Shown: positions 8,149-17,106, numbered from the stretch's first letter. The stretch is DNA of 64,000 bases from Serratia nevei (GCF_037948395.1 NZ_CP149940.1:2666001-2730000), one strand, 5' to 3'. Notes: generated by a model not told the origin, from the sequence alone. Program-made: numbers and translations.

Positions 8149-9468
8149 ATGTCAGACCTTCACCCAACGCAGGCGACGCACTCGCCCGGCGAGGAAATTT
8201 TAGCGGTCAACGCGGTCAGCCATGGCTATGACAAGGCACATGGCGAGCTGCTGATCCTCGACGGGGTCAATCTGTCGCTGCGGGCGGGCGAGATCGTCGG
8301 GTTGCTGGGCCGCTCCGGCTCGGGCAAATCGACGCTGCTGCGCATCATCGCCGGCCTGGTTACCCCCACCGCCGGGACGGTGAACTACCTGGGGCAGCCG
8401 CTGAACGGCCCCGCCAAAGGCGTCGCCATGGTGTTTCAAACCTTCGCGCTGTTCCCCTGGCTGACGGTGCTGCAAAACGTTGAGGCCGGCCTCGAGGCGC
8501 TGGGCGTCGCCCCTGCCGAACGGCGCGAGCGGGCATTGGCGGCCATCGATCTTATCGGCCTGGACGGCTTCGAAAACGCCTACCCGCGCGAGCTTTCCGG
8601 CGGCATGCGCCAGCGCGTAGGCTTTGCGCGCGCGTTGGTGGTGGATCCGACGCTGCTGCTGATGGATGAACCGTTCTCGGCGCTGGATGTGTTGACCGCC
8701 GAAACGCTGCGTACCGACCTGCTGGATCTGTGGACCGAGGGGCGAATGCCGATCAAATCGGTGCTGATCGTCACGCACAACATCGAGGAAGCAGTCTTCA
8801 TGTGCGATCGCATTCTGCTGCTCTCTTCCAACCCCGGCCGGGTGATCGCCGAAATCAAGGTGCCGTTCAGCCACCCGCGCAACCGGCTGGATCCGCAGTT
8901 CCGCCGCCTGGTGGACGATGTGTACGCCAAGATGACCGCCCGCCCGACCGATGGCAACGTCAAGAAAGGGCTGAAGCTCGGCACCCGGCTGCCGCACGTG
9001 TCCACCAACCTGATCGCCGGCCTGATCGAAACCCTGGCCGCCGCGCCCTATTTCGGCCGTGCCGACATGCCGGAGATCGCCCTCTCGCTGCATCTGGAGG
9101 TCGATGAGCTGTTCCCCATCGCCGAAGTGCTGCAGTCGCTGGGCTTCGCCGACGTGCGCGAAGGCGACATCTTCCTGACGCCGCCGGCGCGCGCCTTCGC
9201 CGACGGCGACGTTCAGGCGCGCAAAGTGCTGTTCGCGGAGCATCTGCTGCGCTATGTGCCGCTGGCCGCGCTGATCAAAAACGTGTTGGACGAGCGGCCG
9301 GGGCACCGCGCGCCGCGCGTGCGTTTCGAGCAGGAGCTGGAGGATTCGCTGTCGGACAGCGCCGCCAAAGAGACGCTGGATACGGTGATCAACTGGGGCC
9401 GTTACGGCGAAATCTTCTCCTACAACGATCAAACGGCGTTTTTCAGCCTGGAGGACGTCGAGTTTTAA
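8149..9468 (+). CDS. ABC transporter ATP-binding protein with AAA-associated C-terminal domain
   Basis: A 439-residue ATPase, partner of the upstream fused permease. Residues about 20-270 form an NrtD/SsuB-type ABC domain with Walker A GRSGSGKST, signature LSGGMRQRVGFARAL and Walker B LLLMDEPFSALD. The remaining 160 residues are an extra C-terminal helical domain of the AAA-associated type (PF09821 by resemblance), found in a subset of these transporters and of unknown, perhaps regulatory, role. It ends in a 4-bp convergent overlap with the LysR gene. Confidence 0.85.
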   Translation: MSDLHPTQATHSPGEEILAVNAVSHGYDKAHGELLILDGVNLSLRAGEIVGLLGRSGSGKSTLLRIIAGLVTPTAGTVNYLGQPLNGPAKGVAMVFQTFALFPWLTVLQNVEAGLEALGVAPAERRERALAAIDLIGLDGFENAYPRELSGGMRQRVGFARALVVDPTLLLMDEPFSALDVLTAETLRTDLLDLWTEGRMPIKSVLIVTHNIEEAVFMCDRILLLSSNPGRVIAEIKVPFSHPRNRLDPQFRRLVDDVYAKMTARPTDGNVKKGLKLGTRLPHVSTNLIAGLIETLAAAPYFGRADMPEIALSLHLEVDELFPIAEVLQSLGFADVREGDIFLTPPARAFADGDVQARKVLFAEHLLRYVPLAALIKNVLDERPGHRAPRVRFEQELEDSLSDSAAKETLDTVINWGRYGEIFSYNDQTAFFSLEDVEF

Positions 9469-10394
9469 GCGAGCCGGCGCTCATCGGCTTCGCGGCGCAG
9501 CCACTGTCGCAGGTTTTCACCCTCCTGCGACAGTTCGCTATCCAGGCGAGCGCACAGGTAATAATCCCGGCCGTCGTCGATCGGCAGATCGAACATTTTG
9601 ATCAACTCGCCGCTTTCAAGGTACTGGGCGATTAACGGCTCGCGCATCAATGCACACCCCAATCCCGCCTGCACCGCCGCCAGCGTCAGCAACCCGTCTT
9701 CGAACATCGGCCCGATGCTGCGCAGCGGGCGTTTAACGCCGGCCAGCTGAAACCATTGCATCCAGGTATTACGCTCCTCGTCATGCAGCAGCGGCAGCGC
9801 CGCCAGCTGATCCGGCGTATCGAGCAAACCGTGCAGTTTACTGAATGCCCGGCTGCACACCGGCACCATTTGGCCGGACATCAGCTTTTCGCTGCGATAG
9901 CCGGTCCACTGCCCAACCCCGAAGCGGATCGACAGATCGGCGGCGTCGCTCAGGTAATTGCGGTGGTTGGCGTAAACCACATTGATGTCGATATCCGGAT
10001 TTTCCCGCAGAAAGCCGCGCAGCCGCGGAATGAACCAGCCCATGCCGAACAGCGGGATCAGGCTGATGGTGACCTGCCGCGACGCGGACTGCTCGCGAAC
10101 GTGTTCGGTCGCCTGGCGCAGCACGTTAAACGCCGAGCGGATCGAGCGGTAATATTCCCGCCCCTCGCCGCGCAGCACCAGATGGCGCCCCTGCCTTTCG
10201 GTCAACGGCATCTGCAAGAATGCCTCCAGCGTTTTCAGCTGATGGCTGACCGCCGAAGGCGAAATCATCAGCTCCTTCGCCGCCGCGCTGATGCTGCCCA
10301 GGCGCGCGATGGCCTCGAACGCCCGCACGGCGCGCAGCGGCGGATCGTTCGGCAATATCGGCAACGGCTCATCGTACTGTTCTGTTTTTTTCAT
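9465..10394 (-). CDS. LysR-family transcriptional regulator, GcvA-like
   Basis: A 309-residue LysR-type regulator. The winged helix-turn-helix spans about residues 20-80 (LRAVRAFEAIARLGSISAAAKEL and SPSAVSHQLKTLE), followed by a periplasmic-binding-protein-like effector domain. It resembles the GcvA/AmpR branch. It is divergent from the Liv-type ABC operon across 169 bp of very AT-rich DNA, so it most likely controls that operon. No clear Shine-Dalgarno precedes the ATG at 10394, suggesting weak translation, as is usual for such regulators. Confidence 0.85.
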   Translation of the reverse strand: MKKTEQYDEPLPILPNDPPLRAVRAFEAIARLGSISAAAKELMISPSAVSHQLKTLEAFLQMPLTERQGRHLVLRGEGREYYRSIRSAFNVLRQATEHVREQSASRQVTISLIPLFGMGWFIPRLRGFLRENPDIDINVVYANHRNYLSDAADLSIRFGVGQWTGYRSEKLMSGQMVPVCSRAFSKLHGLLDTPDQLAALPLLHDEERNTWMQWFQLAGVKRPLRSIGPMFEDGLLTLAAVQAGLGCALMREPLIAQYLESGELIKMFDLPIDDGRDYYLCARLDSELSQEGENLRQWLRREADERRLA

Positions 10395-10563
10395 ATATCG
10401 ATTGTTTTATGGAAAGTCCGGGAGAAGTATTTATTTAATATACATAAAAATCAAAGCATTAAAATCACTCGTTTTTTGTATAAGAAAGTATTTTTCCGTA
10501 TTTTACAATTTTTTTAAATTCTCTACTGTGAGCCTCCTGACTCATTATCTCCGGACTCTCCCT

Positions 10564-11514
10564 ATGGATACGCTGGTACAGCAGACCGTCAACGGTTTGA
10601 TGCTCGGCAGCATCTATGCGCTGATCGCGCTCGGCTACACCATGGTGTACGGCATCCTTCGCATCATCAACTTCGCGCATGGCGACGTGCTGATGGTCGG
10701 GGCGCTCAGCGCGCTGTCGGCGATCGGCGTGTTGCAGCATCATTTTCCCGCGTTACCGCCCTACGCCACGCTGCTGCTGGCGGCCCTGTTCGCCATGGCC
10801 GTCTGCGCCATCACCTCGATGGCGATCGAACGTCTGGCCTATCGCCGGTTGCGCAATGCACCGCGCCTGGCCCCGCTGATCAGCGGCATCGGCGTCTCGC
10901 TGCTGTTGCAAACCCTGGCGATGCTGATCTGGTCACGCAATCCCCTGATGTTTCCGCAGCTGTTGCCGATGACGCCCATCGCCCTGACCGCAGGCAGCGC
11001 CGAACATGCGCCGGCGGTGATCACCGGCACCGCGATCGTCACGCTGGCGGTGGCCGTGACGGTCATGGCCGGCCTCTGGCTGCTGGTCGAACACAGCCGT
11101 TTCGGCCGCGCCATGCGCGCCACGGCGGAAAACCCGCAGGTCGCCGGCCTGATGGGCATCAGTCCTGACCGCATCATCGTTCTGACCTTCGCGCTCGGCG
11201 GCGCGCTGGCGGCGGTAGCCGGCATCATGATGGCCAGCAACTACGGCAACGCCGGTTTCTCGATGGGCTTTTTACCCGGCATCAAAGCCTTTACCGCCGC
11301 CGTGCTCGGCGGCATCGGCAACCTGCGCGGCGCAATGCTCGGCGGTTTACTGCTGGGGCTGTTCGAATCGCTGGGTACCGGCTATCTCGGCGAGCTGACC
11401 GGCGGCGTATTCGGCAGCAACTACCAGGACGTATTCGCGTTTCTGGTGCTGATCGCCGTGCTGGTCTTCCGCCCCTCCGGGCTGTTGGGCGAACGCATCG
11501 CCACGCGCGCATAA
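10564..11514 (+). CDS. Branched-chain amino acid-type ABC permease, LivH-like
   Basis: A 316-residue inner-membrane permease of the LivH family, with start TVNGLMLGSIYALIALGYTMVYGILRIINFAHGD as in LivH/UrtB and about eight hydrophobic segments. I chose the ATG at 10564; the open frame runs further upstream through AT-rich intergenic sequence that is unlikely to be coding. It is first in a rightward operon (permease, permease, ATPase, ATPase, binding protein, two hydrolases) under a divergent LysR regulator. Liv-type systems also carry urea, amides and modified amino acids, and the linked hydrolases suggest a non-standard substrate. Confidence 0.88.
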   Translation: MDTLVQQTVNGLMLGSIYALIALGYTMVYGILRIINFAHGDVLMVGALSALSAIGVLQHHFPALPPYATLLLAALFAMAVCAITSMAIERLAYRRLRNAPRLAPLISGIGVSLLLQTLAMLIWSRNPLMFPQLLPMTPIALTAGSAEHAPAVITGTAIVTLAVAVTVMAGLWLLVEHSRFGRAMRATAENPQVAGLMGISPDRIIVLTFALGGALAAVAGIMMASNYGNAGFSMGFLPGIKAFTAAVLGGIGNLRGAMLGGLLLGLFESLGTGYLGELTGGVFGSNYQDVFAFLVLIAVLVFRPSGLLGERIATRA

Positions 11515-11524
11515 GGACATTACG

Positions 11525-12637
11525 ATGACCGTTTTAACTTCCTCGCTTCCTCTGGCCACGCCTCGGCGCACCAGGCTGGGGCTGACGCTGTTCATTCTCG
11601 CCCTGCTGCTGGCGCCCTGGGTCGCGGGCGCCGCCGGCGGCAACTACTGGGTGCGCGTCGTCGACTTCGCGCTGCTGTACCTGATGCTGGCGCTCGGGCT
11701 GAACATCGTGGTGGGCATGACCGGATTGCTGGACATGGGCTTTATCGCTTTTTACGCCGTTGGCGCCTATCTGGCCGCGCTGCTGTCGTCACCGCATCTG
11801 ACGCAGCAGTTCCCGCTGCTGCTGCAGTGGTTCCCCGATGGGCTGCACCTGTCGATGCTGTGGCTGATCCCGCTGGCGGCGCTGCTGGCGGCGGCGTGCG
11901 GCATTCTGCTCGGCGCGCCGACGCTGCGGCTGCGCGGCGACTACCTGGCGATCGTCACGCTCGGTTTCGGCGAGATCGTGCGTATTTTGATGCGCAACCT
12001 CGACCGCCCGGTCAACCTCACCAACGGCCCCAAAGGCATTTCCGGCATCGACCCGGTCAGCCTGTTCGGCCTGAAGTTTTCCGGCATGCATGAGTGGTTC
12101 GGCGTGCGTTTCTCCGGCCTGTACCTCTATTACTACCTGTTCGCCGCGCTGCTGCTGGCGATCCTGTTTATCAGCCTGCGGCTGCAAAACTCGCGCATTG
12201 GCCGCGCGTGGACGGCGATCCGCGAAGACGAGGACGCCGCGCGGGCGATGGGCATCAACACCCGCAACTTCAAGCTGCTGGCCTTTGCCATCGGCGCCAC
12301 CTTCGGCGGCGTGGCCGGCGCGCTGTTCGCCGCGTTTCAGGGCTTCGTGTCGCCGGAATCGTTCACCCTGCAAGAGTCGATCGCCGTACTGGCGATGGTG
12401 GTGCTCGGCGGCATGGGGCACATCCCCGGCGTGATCCTGGGTGCGCTACTGCTGGCCGCTCTGCCGGAGCTGCTGCGCAGCAGCATGGGGCCGCTGCAGC
12501 AGGCGCTGTTCGGCCAGGTGCTGATCGATCCGGAAATTATCCGTCAACTGTTTTACGGCCTGGCGCTGATCCTGGTGATGCTGTATCGCCCGGCGGGCCT
12601 GTGGCCGGCCCGCCACCTAAGAGGGAATGCCGCATGA
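11525..12637 (+). CDS. Branched-chain amino acid-type ABC permease, LivM-like
   Basis: A 370-residue second permease of the Liv-type importer. The ALGLNIVVGMTGLLDMGFIAFYAVGAY segment and the later RAWTAIREDEDAARAMGIN loop are LivM signatures. It starts 10 nt after the LivH-like gene, and its stop overlaps the start of the LivG-like gene (ATGA), indicating translational coupling. Confidence 0.88.
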   Translation: MTVLTSSLPLATPRRTRLGLTLFILALLLAPWVAGAAGGNYWVRVVDFALLYLMLALGLNIVVGMTGLLDMGFIAFYAVGAYLAALLSSPHLTQQFPLLLQWFPDGLHLSMLWLIPLAALLAAACGILLGAPTLRLRGDYLAIVTLGFGEIVRILMRNLDRPVNLTNGPKGISGIDPVSLFGLKFSGMHEWFGVRFSGLYLYYYLFAALLLAILFISLRLQNSRIGRAWTAIREDEDAARAMGINTRNFKLLAFAIGATFGGVAGALFAAFQGFVSPESFTLQESIAVLAMVVLGGMGHIPGVILGALLLAALPELLRSSMGPLQQALFGQVLIDPEIIRQLFYGLALILVMLYRPAGLWPARHLRGNAA

Positions 12638-13425
12638 CGCCTTTGCTCGCTTTACACCACGTCAGCAAACGCTTCGGCGGCCTGACGGCGGTGGATGACG
12701 TCAGCATGAGCATCCGCCAGGGGGAGATCTACGGCCTGATCGGGCCGAACGGCGCCGGTAAAACCACCTGCTTCAATCTGATCACCGGCCTGTACCGTGC
12801 CGACGAGGGCGAATTTCGCCTGCAGGGCCAGCGCTATAAGCCCCAGGCGATCGATAAAGTGGCGCAGGCCGGCATCGCCCGCACCTTCCAGAACCTGCGG
12901 CTGTTCAACGAAATGAGCGTGCTGGAAAACGTGATGGTCGGCTGCCACGTACGCACCCGCAACGGCCTGTGGGCGGCGATCGCCCGCCACCGCCGCGCCA
13001 GGGAGGAAGAACAGGCGGTGCGCGACAAGGCCCATGCGCTGCTGGAGTATGTCGGCATCGGCCAATTCGCCCATTATCGCGCCGGGGATCTCGCCTACGG
13101 CCACCAGCGCCGTCTGGAGATCGCCCGCGCGCTGGCGACCGAGCCCCGGCTGCTGGCGCTGGACGAACCGGCGGCCGGCATGAACGCCGGAGAAAAAGTG
13201 GCGCTGCGCGAGCTGCTGCTGCGCATTCGCGACAGCGGCAAAACGCTGCTGTTGATCGAACACGACGTCAAGCTGGTGATGGGTTTGTGCGATCGCCTGA
13301 CGGTGCTGGATTACGGCAAAGCGATTGCCGAAGGCGAACCGGCGCAGGTTCGGCGTGAACCGGCGCAGGTTCGGCGTGAACCGGCGGTCATTCAGGCCTA
13401 TCTGGGAGGCGGCGCGCATGTCTGA
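12634..13425 (+). CDS. ABC ATP-binding protein, LivG-like
   Basis: A 263-residue ATPase of the LivG type: Walker A GPNGAGKTT, signature LAYGHQRRLEIARAL (usually LSYGQQ), Walker B LLALDEPAAGMN. It starts at the ATGA overlap with the LivM-like gene. Near the C-terminus a 21-bp in-frame tandem duplication gives EPAQVRR twice followed by EPA, so this protein is seven residues longer than it would be with one copy. The duplication lies in the usual EGxPxEVxxxPxVIxAYLG region, just outside the ATPase core, and is unlikely to abolish activity. Confidence 0.88.
   Translation: MTPLLALHHVSKRFGGLTAVDDVSMSIRQGEIYGLIGPNGAGKTTCFNLITGLYRADEGEFRLQGQRYKPQAIDKVAQAGIARTFQNLRLFNEMSVLENVMVGCHVRTRNGLWAAIARHRRAREEEQAVRDKAHALLEYVGIGQFAHYRAGDLAYGHQRRLEIARALATEPRLLALDEPAAGMNAGEKVALRELLLRIRDSGKTLLLIEHDVKLVMGLCDRLTVLDYGKAIAEGEPAQVRREPAQVRREPAVIQAYLGGGAHV
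13336..13386 (+). repeat. 21-bp tandem duplication inside the LivG-like gene
   Basis: Two identical 21-nt units (13336-13356 and 13357-13377) are followed by the first 9 nt of a third (13378-13386). The unit length is a multiple of three, so the frame is kept and the protein gains one extra EPAQVRR. The identity of the copies suggests recent slippage or an unstable locus. Confidence 0.95.
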
Positions 13426-14131
13426 AGCCCTGCTGAGCGTTAAACGACTCAAAGTGTCTTATGGCGGCATTCACGCGGTCAAAGGCATCGATTTTATGGT
13501 CAACGCCGGCGAACAGGTCACGCTGATCGGCGCCAATGGCGCGGGCAAGACCTCCAGCCTGCGGGCGCTGACCGGGCTGCAGCCGTTCGAGGGCGACATC
13601 CTGTTCGACGGCCGTTCGATTCGCGGCGTGCCGCCGCACCGCTTGCTGCAACAGGGGCTGGTGATGGTGCCGGAAGGTCGTGGCATTTTCACCCGCCTGA
13701 CGGTGCGAGAAAACCTGCAGCTGGGCGCCTATGCGCGCCGTGACAAACCGGCGGTGCGGCACGATTTCGAACGGGTATGCGCCACCTTCCCACGCCTGAA
13801 CGAACGCCTGCATCAACCGGCCGGGCTGCTTTCGGGCGGCGAGCAGCAGATGGTGGCGATGGGCCGCGCGCTGCTCAGCCGCCCGCGCCTGTTGATATTG
13901 GACGAACCGTCGATGGGGCTGGCGCCGATTGTGGTGGAGGCCATTTTTTCGGTCATCAAACAGTTGGCTCGTGACGGCGTCACGCTATTGCTGGTCGAGC
14001 AAAACGCCCGCCTGGCGCTGGAGTCTACCGATCGCGCCTATGTGTTGGACAGCGGCAGCCTGAGCCACAGCGGCCGCTCCGCCGACATGCTGGACGATGA
14101 AAAAATCAAACAGATCTATTTGGGTGAATAA
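13418..14131 (+). CDS. ABC ATP-binding protein, LivF-like
   Basis: A 237-residue second ATPase: Walker A GANGAGKTS, signature LSGGEQQMVAMGRAL, Walker B LLILDEPSMGL, and a C-terminus EKIKQIYLGE typical of LivF. It overlaps the end of the LivG-like gene by 8 bp. I chose the ATG at 13418 because the frame upstream simply reads through the previous gene. It completes the heterodimeric ATPase of the importer. Confidence 0.88.
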   Translation: MSEALLSVKRLKVSYGGIHAVKGIDFMVNAGEQVTLIGANGAGKTSSLRALTGLQPFEGDILFDGRSIRGVPPHRLLQQGLVMVPEGRGIFTRLTVRENLQLGAYARRDKPAVRHDFERVCATFPRLNERLHQPAGLLSGGEQQMVAMGRALLSRPRLLILDEPSMGLAPIVVEAIFSVIKQLARDGVTLLLVEQNARLALESTDRAYVLDSGSLSHSGRSADMLDDEKIKQIYLGE

Positions 14132-14165
14132 CCGTTGCTACCTTTAACCGCACCAGGAGTATGAC

Positions 14166-15317
14166 ATGCAGCAGAACTTTCGCATCAAGCCGTTGGCGCT
14201 GGCCGCCGTGACGATGATCCTGAGCCTCCCGGCGCTGGCGGACGACACCGTGTTGATCGGCCTGGCCGGGCCGCTGACCGGCCCTTCCGCGCGCATCGGC
14301 AAAGATCTCGAAAACGGCGCGCGCCTGGCGATCGCCGACGCCAACGCGCAAAAGCCGACGCTGAACGGCAAACCGGTCACCTTCAAATTGCTGTCCGAGG
14401 ACGATCAGTCCGATCCGCGCACCGCCGTGGCCGTCGCGCAGCGTTTGGTCGACGAAGGCGTGGCCGGCGTGGTCGGCCACTGGAATACCGGCACCAGCAT
14501 CCCGGCGGCGCGCATCTACCACGACGCCGGCATCGCCCAGGTGGCACCGGTCGCCACCGGCCACGGCTACACGCAACAAGGCTTTGACACCAGCTTCCGC
14601 GTGATGGGCCACGACGACGACGGCGGCAACTATGCCGGGCAGTATGCGGTGAAAACGCTGAAAGCCCAGCGCATCGCGGTGATCGACGATCGCACCGCCT
14701 TCGGTCAGGGTCTGGCGGACGAGTTCATCAAATCGCTGCAGGCCCAGGGCGTGCAGCCGGTCACCCGCGAGTACGTCGACGACAAGACCGTCGATTTCAG
14801 CGCCGTGCTGACCACCGTGCGCAGCAAAAACGCCGATCTGATCTTCTTCGGCGGCGTGGACTCCCAGGCGGCGCCGCTGGCGCGCAAACTGAAACAGCTG
14901 GGCATGAACGCGCAGCTGATGGGCGCCGGCGGCTTTGTCAGCCAGACCTTCCTGACGCTGGCGCAGCGGGAAGGTGAAGGCGTGGTGGCACTGGAGCCCG
15001 GGCTGCCGCTGGAACAGATGCCGGGCGGCAAGGCGTTTGAACAAGCCTACCGCGATCGTTACCACACCCACATCGAACTGCATGCGCCCTTCGCCTACGA
15101 CGCCACCCGGGTGCTGATCGCCGCCATCGAACAGGCCGGCTCGGCCAATCCGGCCGATTACCTGCCGAAACTGCGCACCATACATTACCAGGGCGTGACC
15201 GGCGCCATTGCCTTCGATGCGCAGGGCAACCTGCAACAGCCGAGCTTCACCCTGTACCGGGTAGTGGACGGCAAATGGCAGCCGCAAACCGTGTTGGGCG
15301 GCGCCAAACCACAATAA
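14166..15317 (+). CDS. Periplasmic binding protein, Leu/Ile/Val-type
   Basis: A 383-residue type I periplasmic binding protein. The N-terminus has a Lys/Arg start, a hydrophobic core and an ALADD cleavage region around residues 22-24, so it should be exported by Sec. The mature part begins DTVLIGLAGPLTGPSARIGKD, as in LivJ/LivK. It is the fifth gene of the Liv-type operon and precedes the two hydrolase genes, so it defines the imported ligand, which cannot be read from sequence. Confidence 0.88.
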   Translation: MQQNFRIKPLALAAVTMILSLPALADDTVLIGLAGPLTGPSARIGKDLENGARLAIADANAQKPTLNGKPVTFKLLSEDDQSDPRTAVAVAQRLVDEGVAGVVGHWNTGTSIPAARIYHDAGIAQVAPVATGHGYTQQGFDTSFRVMGHDDDGGNYAGQYAVKTLKAQRIAVIDDRTAFGQGLADEFIKSLQAQGVQPVTREYVDDKTVDFSAVLTTVRSKNADLIFFGGVDSQAAPLARKLKQLGMNAQLMGAGGFVSQTFLTLAQREGEGVVALEPGLPLEQMPGGKAFEQAYRDRYHTHIELHAPFAYDATRVLIAAIEQAGSANPADYLPKLRTIHYQGVTGAIAFDAQGNLQQPSFTLYRVVDGKWQPQTVLGGAKPQ

Positions 15318-15335
15318 ATCAAGAGGAGCAAGGCG

Positions 15336-15827
15336 ATGAGCTGTGCAAACAACGAATTGGGCATTTTGGCCCGCAGAAAGATCGAAGCGGAGATCATCAA
15401 ACCGATCTACCAGATTCTGGTGCGTGAAATCGGCAAGGTGCGCGCTCAGGCGGTGATCGGCGAAGCCATCGAGAATGCCGCCATTGCGGCAGGCAAGCAG
15501 TTCGCCGCACAGGAGCCGAACGGCGCGGATCTGCGCAGCTTCGCCGCCTTGCAGTACCTGTGGGAAAAAGACGATGCGCTGCGCGTCGAGGTGATCAACC
15601 AGGACGAACAGCACTTCGACTATAACGTCACCCGCTGCCGCTATGCCGAGATGTATCACGAGATGGGGCTGGGGGAAATCGGCCACCTGCTCTCCTGCGC
15701 GCGCGACAGCCAGTTTATCGTCGGCTATGCCCCGGAGGTCGAGCTGCAGCGCAGCCAAACCATCATGTCCGGCGCCCCCTGCTGCGATTTCCGCTACACC
15801 GCCAAAACACCGGGAGAAGAACAATGA
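15336..15827 (+). CDS. L-2-amino-thiazoline-4-carboxylate hydrolase-like protein
   Basis: A 163-residue protein with the conserved C-terminal block of the L-2-amino-thiazoline-4-carboxylic acid (ATC) hydrolase family (PF14196 by resemblance): TRCRYAEMYHEMGLGEIGHLLSC, then QRSQTIMSGAPCCDFRY. In Pseudomonas the family member (atcB/tsB) opens the thiazoline ring to give N-carbamoyl-L-cysteine. Its stop overlaps the start of an M20-family carbamoylase, the same two-step pairing as in the ATC to cysteine pathway. The pathway role is inferred; other cyclic or thiol substrates are possible. Confidence 0.72.
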   Translation: MSCANNELGILARRKIEAEIIKPIYQILVREIGKVRAQAVIGEAIENAAIAAGKQFAAQEPNGADLRSFAALQYLWEKDDALRVEVINQDEQHFDYNVTRCRYAEMYHEMGLGEIGHLLSCARDSQFIVGYAPEVELQRSQTIMSGAPCCDFRYTAKTPGEEQ

Positions 15828-17050
15828 CGTATCGGGTCAACGGCGAGCGCCTGTGGCAAAGCCTGCACGCGATGGCGCAGTTCGGCGCCATCGCCGACAA
15901 CGGCGTCACCCGCCTGGCGCTCAGCGAAGAGGACCGGCAGGCGCGCGATCAGCTGCGTCTCTGGGCGCTGGAGGCCGGTTGCAGCGTGCGCGTCGATCGA
16001 ATGGGCAACATGTTCCTGCGCCGTGAAGGTTCGCGGCCCGAGCTGGCGCCGGTGGTCACCGGTTCTCACGGCGACTCGCAGCCCCAGGGTGGCCGTTTCG
16101 ACGGCATCTACGGCGTGCTGGCCGGGTTGGAGGTTATTCGCAGCCTTAACGATCGGCAGATCGTCACCGAACGCGCGATTGAAGTGATCAACTGGACCAA
16201 CGAAGAAGGCGCGCGCTTCGCGCCGGCGATGATCGCCTCCGGGGTGTTCGCCGGGGTATTCGATCTCGAGTACGGCCTGTCGCGCCGCGACGAGCATGGC
16301 ATCAGCCTCGGCGAGGCGCTGGAACGCATCGGCTACGCCGGCGAACACCCGGTGGGCGGCATGCCGATCCACGCCGCCTTCGAGCTGCACATCGAACAGG
16401 GGCCGATTCTGGAAGCGGAACACCTCGACATCGGCGTCGTGACCGCCGCACAAGGGCAGTGCTGGTACGAACTGGAAGTCGTCGGCTTCAGCGCCCATGC
16501 CGGCACCACGCCGATGGATCGCCGCCGCGACGCCCTGCTGGGCTTCACCGAGCTGGTGACGGCGGTCAACGGTATCGGCTGGGATTTCGCACCCGATGCG
16601 CGCGCCACGGTGGGCATGGCGCAAATCACCCCCAATTCACGCAACGTGGTGCCGGGCCGGGTCTTTTTCAGCGTCGAATTCCGTCATCCAGAGGAGGCAA
16701 CCCTGGAGCAGATGGAGCAGCGCCTGCTGGCGGCGGTAAACCACGTCAACGGCGGCGGCCTGACCGCTCGCGCCGAGCGCATCTTTCAGTATCCTCCGAT
16801 CGCTTTCGATCGGGGCTGCATCGACAGCGTACGCCACGCCGCACAAGCCTTGGGCTATCGCCATCGCGACATGATTTCCGGCGCCGGCCACGATGCCTGT
16901 TACCTTAATCGCGTCGCGCCGACCGCCATGATTTTCATCCCCTGCGTGGATGGCATCAGCCACAACGAACGGGAAGATATCACTCCCGCCTGGGCCGCCG
17001 CCGGTGCCGACGTCTTGCTGAACGCGCTGCTGGCGCACGCCGACGCCTGA
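15824..17050 (+). CDS. N-carbamoyl-L-amino acid amidohydrolase (M20 family)
   Basis: A 408-residue M20-family hydantoinase/carbamoylase. Metal-binding regions are visible: GSHGDSQPQGGRFDG (His/Asp), NWTNEEGARF (Glu-Glu), FELHIEQGP (His) and the late GHDACYL (His). It starts within the stop of the ATC-hydrolase-like gene (4-bp overlap). Homologues cleave carbamoyl groups from amino acids or allantoate intermediates. Beside an ATC hydrolase the expected reaction is N-carbamoyl-L-cysteine to L-cysteine, CO2 and ammonia (AtcC/TsC type). It is the last gene of the operon and is followed by a GC hairpin. Confidence 0.85.
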   Translation: MTYRVNGERLWQSLHAMAQFGAIADNGVTRLALSEEDRQARDQLRLWALEAGCSVRVDRMGNMFLRREGSRPELAPVVTGSHGDSQPQGGRFDGIYGVLAGLEVIRSLNDRQIVTERAIEVINWTNEEGARFAPAMIASGVFAGVFDLEYGLSRRDEHGISLGEALERIGYAGEHPVGGMPIHAAFELHIEQGPILEAEHLDIGVVTAAQGQCWYELEVVGFSAHAGTTPMDRRRDALLGFTELVTAVNGIGWDFAPDARATVGMAQITPNSRNVVPGRVFFSVEFRHPEEATLEQMEQRLLAAVNHVNGGGLTARAERIFQYPPIAFDRGCIDSVRHAAQALGYRHRDMISGAGHDACYLNRVAPTAMIFIPCVDGISHNEREDITPAWAAAGADVLLNALLAHADA

Positions 17051-17055
17051 ACCTC

Positions 17056-17076
17056 GCCCCGGTTTTTCGCCGGGGC
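17056..17076 (+). terminator. GC hairpin after the carbamoylase gene
   Basis: A 7-bp stem (GCCCCGG with CCGGGGC) encloses a TTTTTCG loop just after the operon stop. No T run follows, so it is an atypical terminator or an mRNA 3'-end stabiliser. Confidence 0.45.
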
Positions 17077-17080
17077 AAAA

Positions 17081-17106
17081 AATATTCAACAAAACGGTTG
17101 AATATT
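17081..17106. promoter_or_regulatory. Inverted repeat O1, upstream of the ArsR gene
   Basis: Perfect 10-bp arms (AATATTCAAC and GTTGAATATT) flank 6 nt. The site covers the predicted -35 of the ArsR promoter. It shares the ATTCAAC/GTTGAAT arms with O2, whose centre is 39 bp downstream. Confidence 0.75.

Noticed and set aside
13336..13386. Short tandem repeats as a CRISPR array
   Set aside because: Contiguous 21-bp copies without spacers and inside a coding frame; no other spaced direct repeats were seen in the window.
14106..15824. Leftward open frame of 572 codons opposite the binding protein and ATC-hydrolase-like genes
   Set aside because: Composition is that of an antisense shadow; it crosses two well-supported genes and has no recognisable domain.
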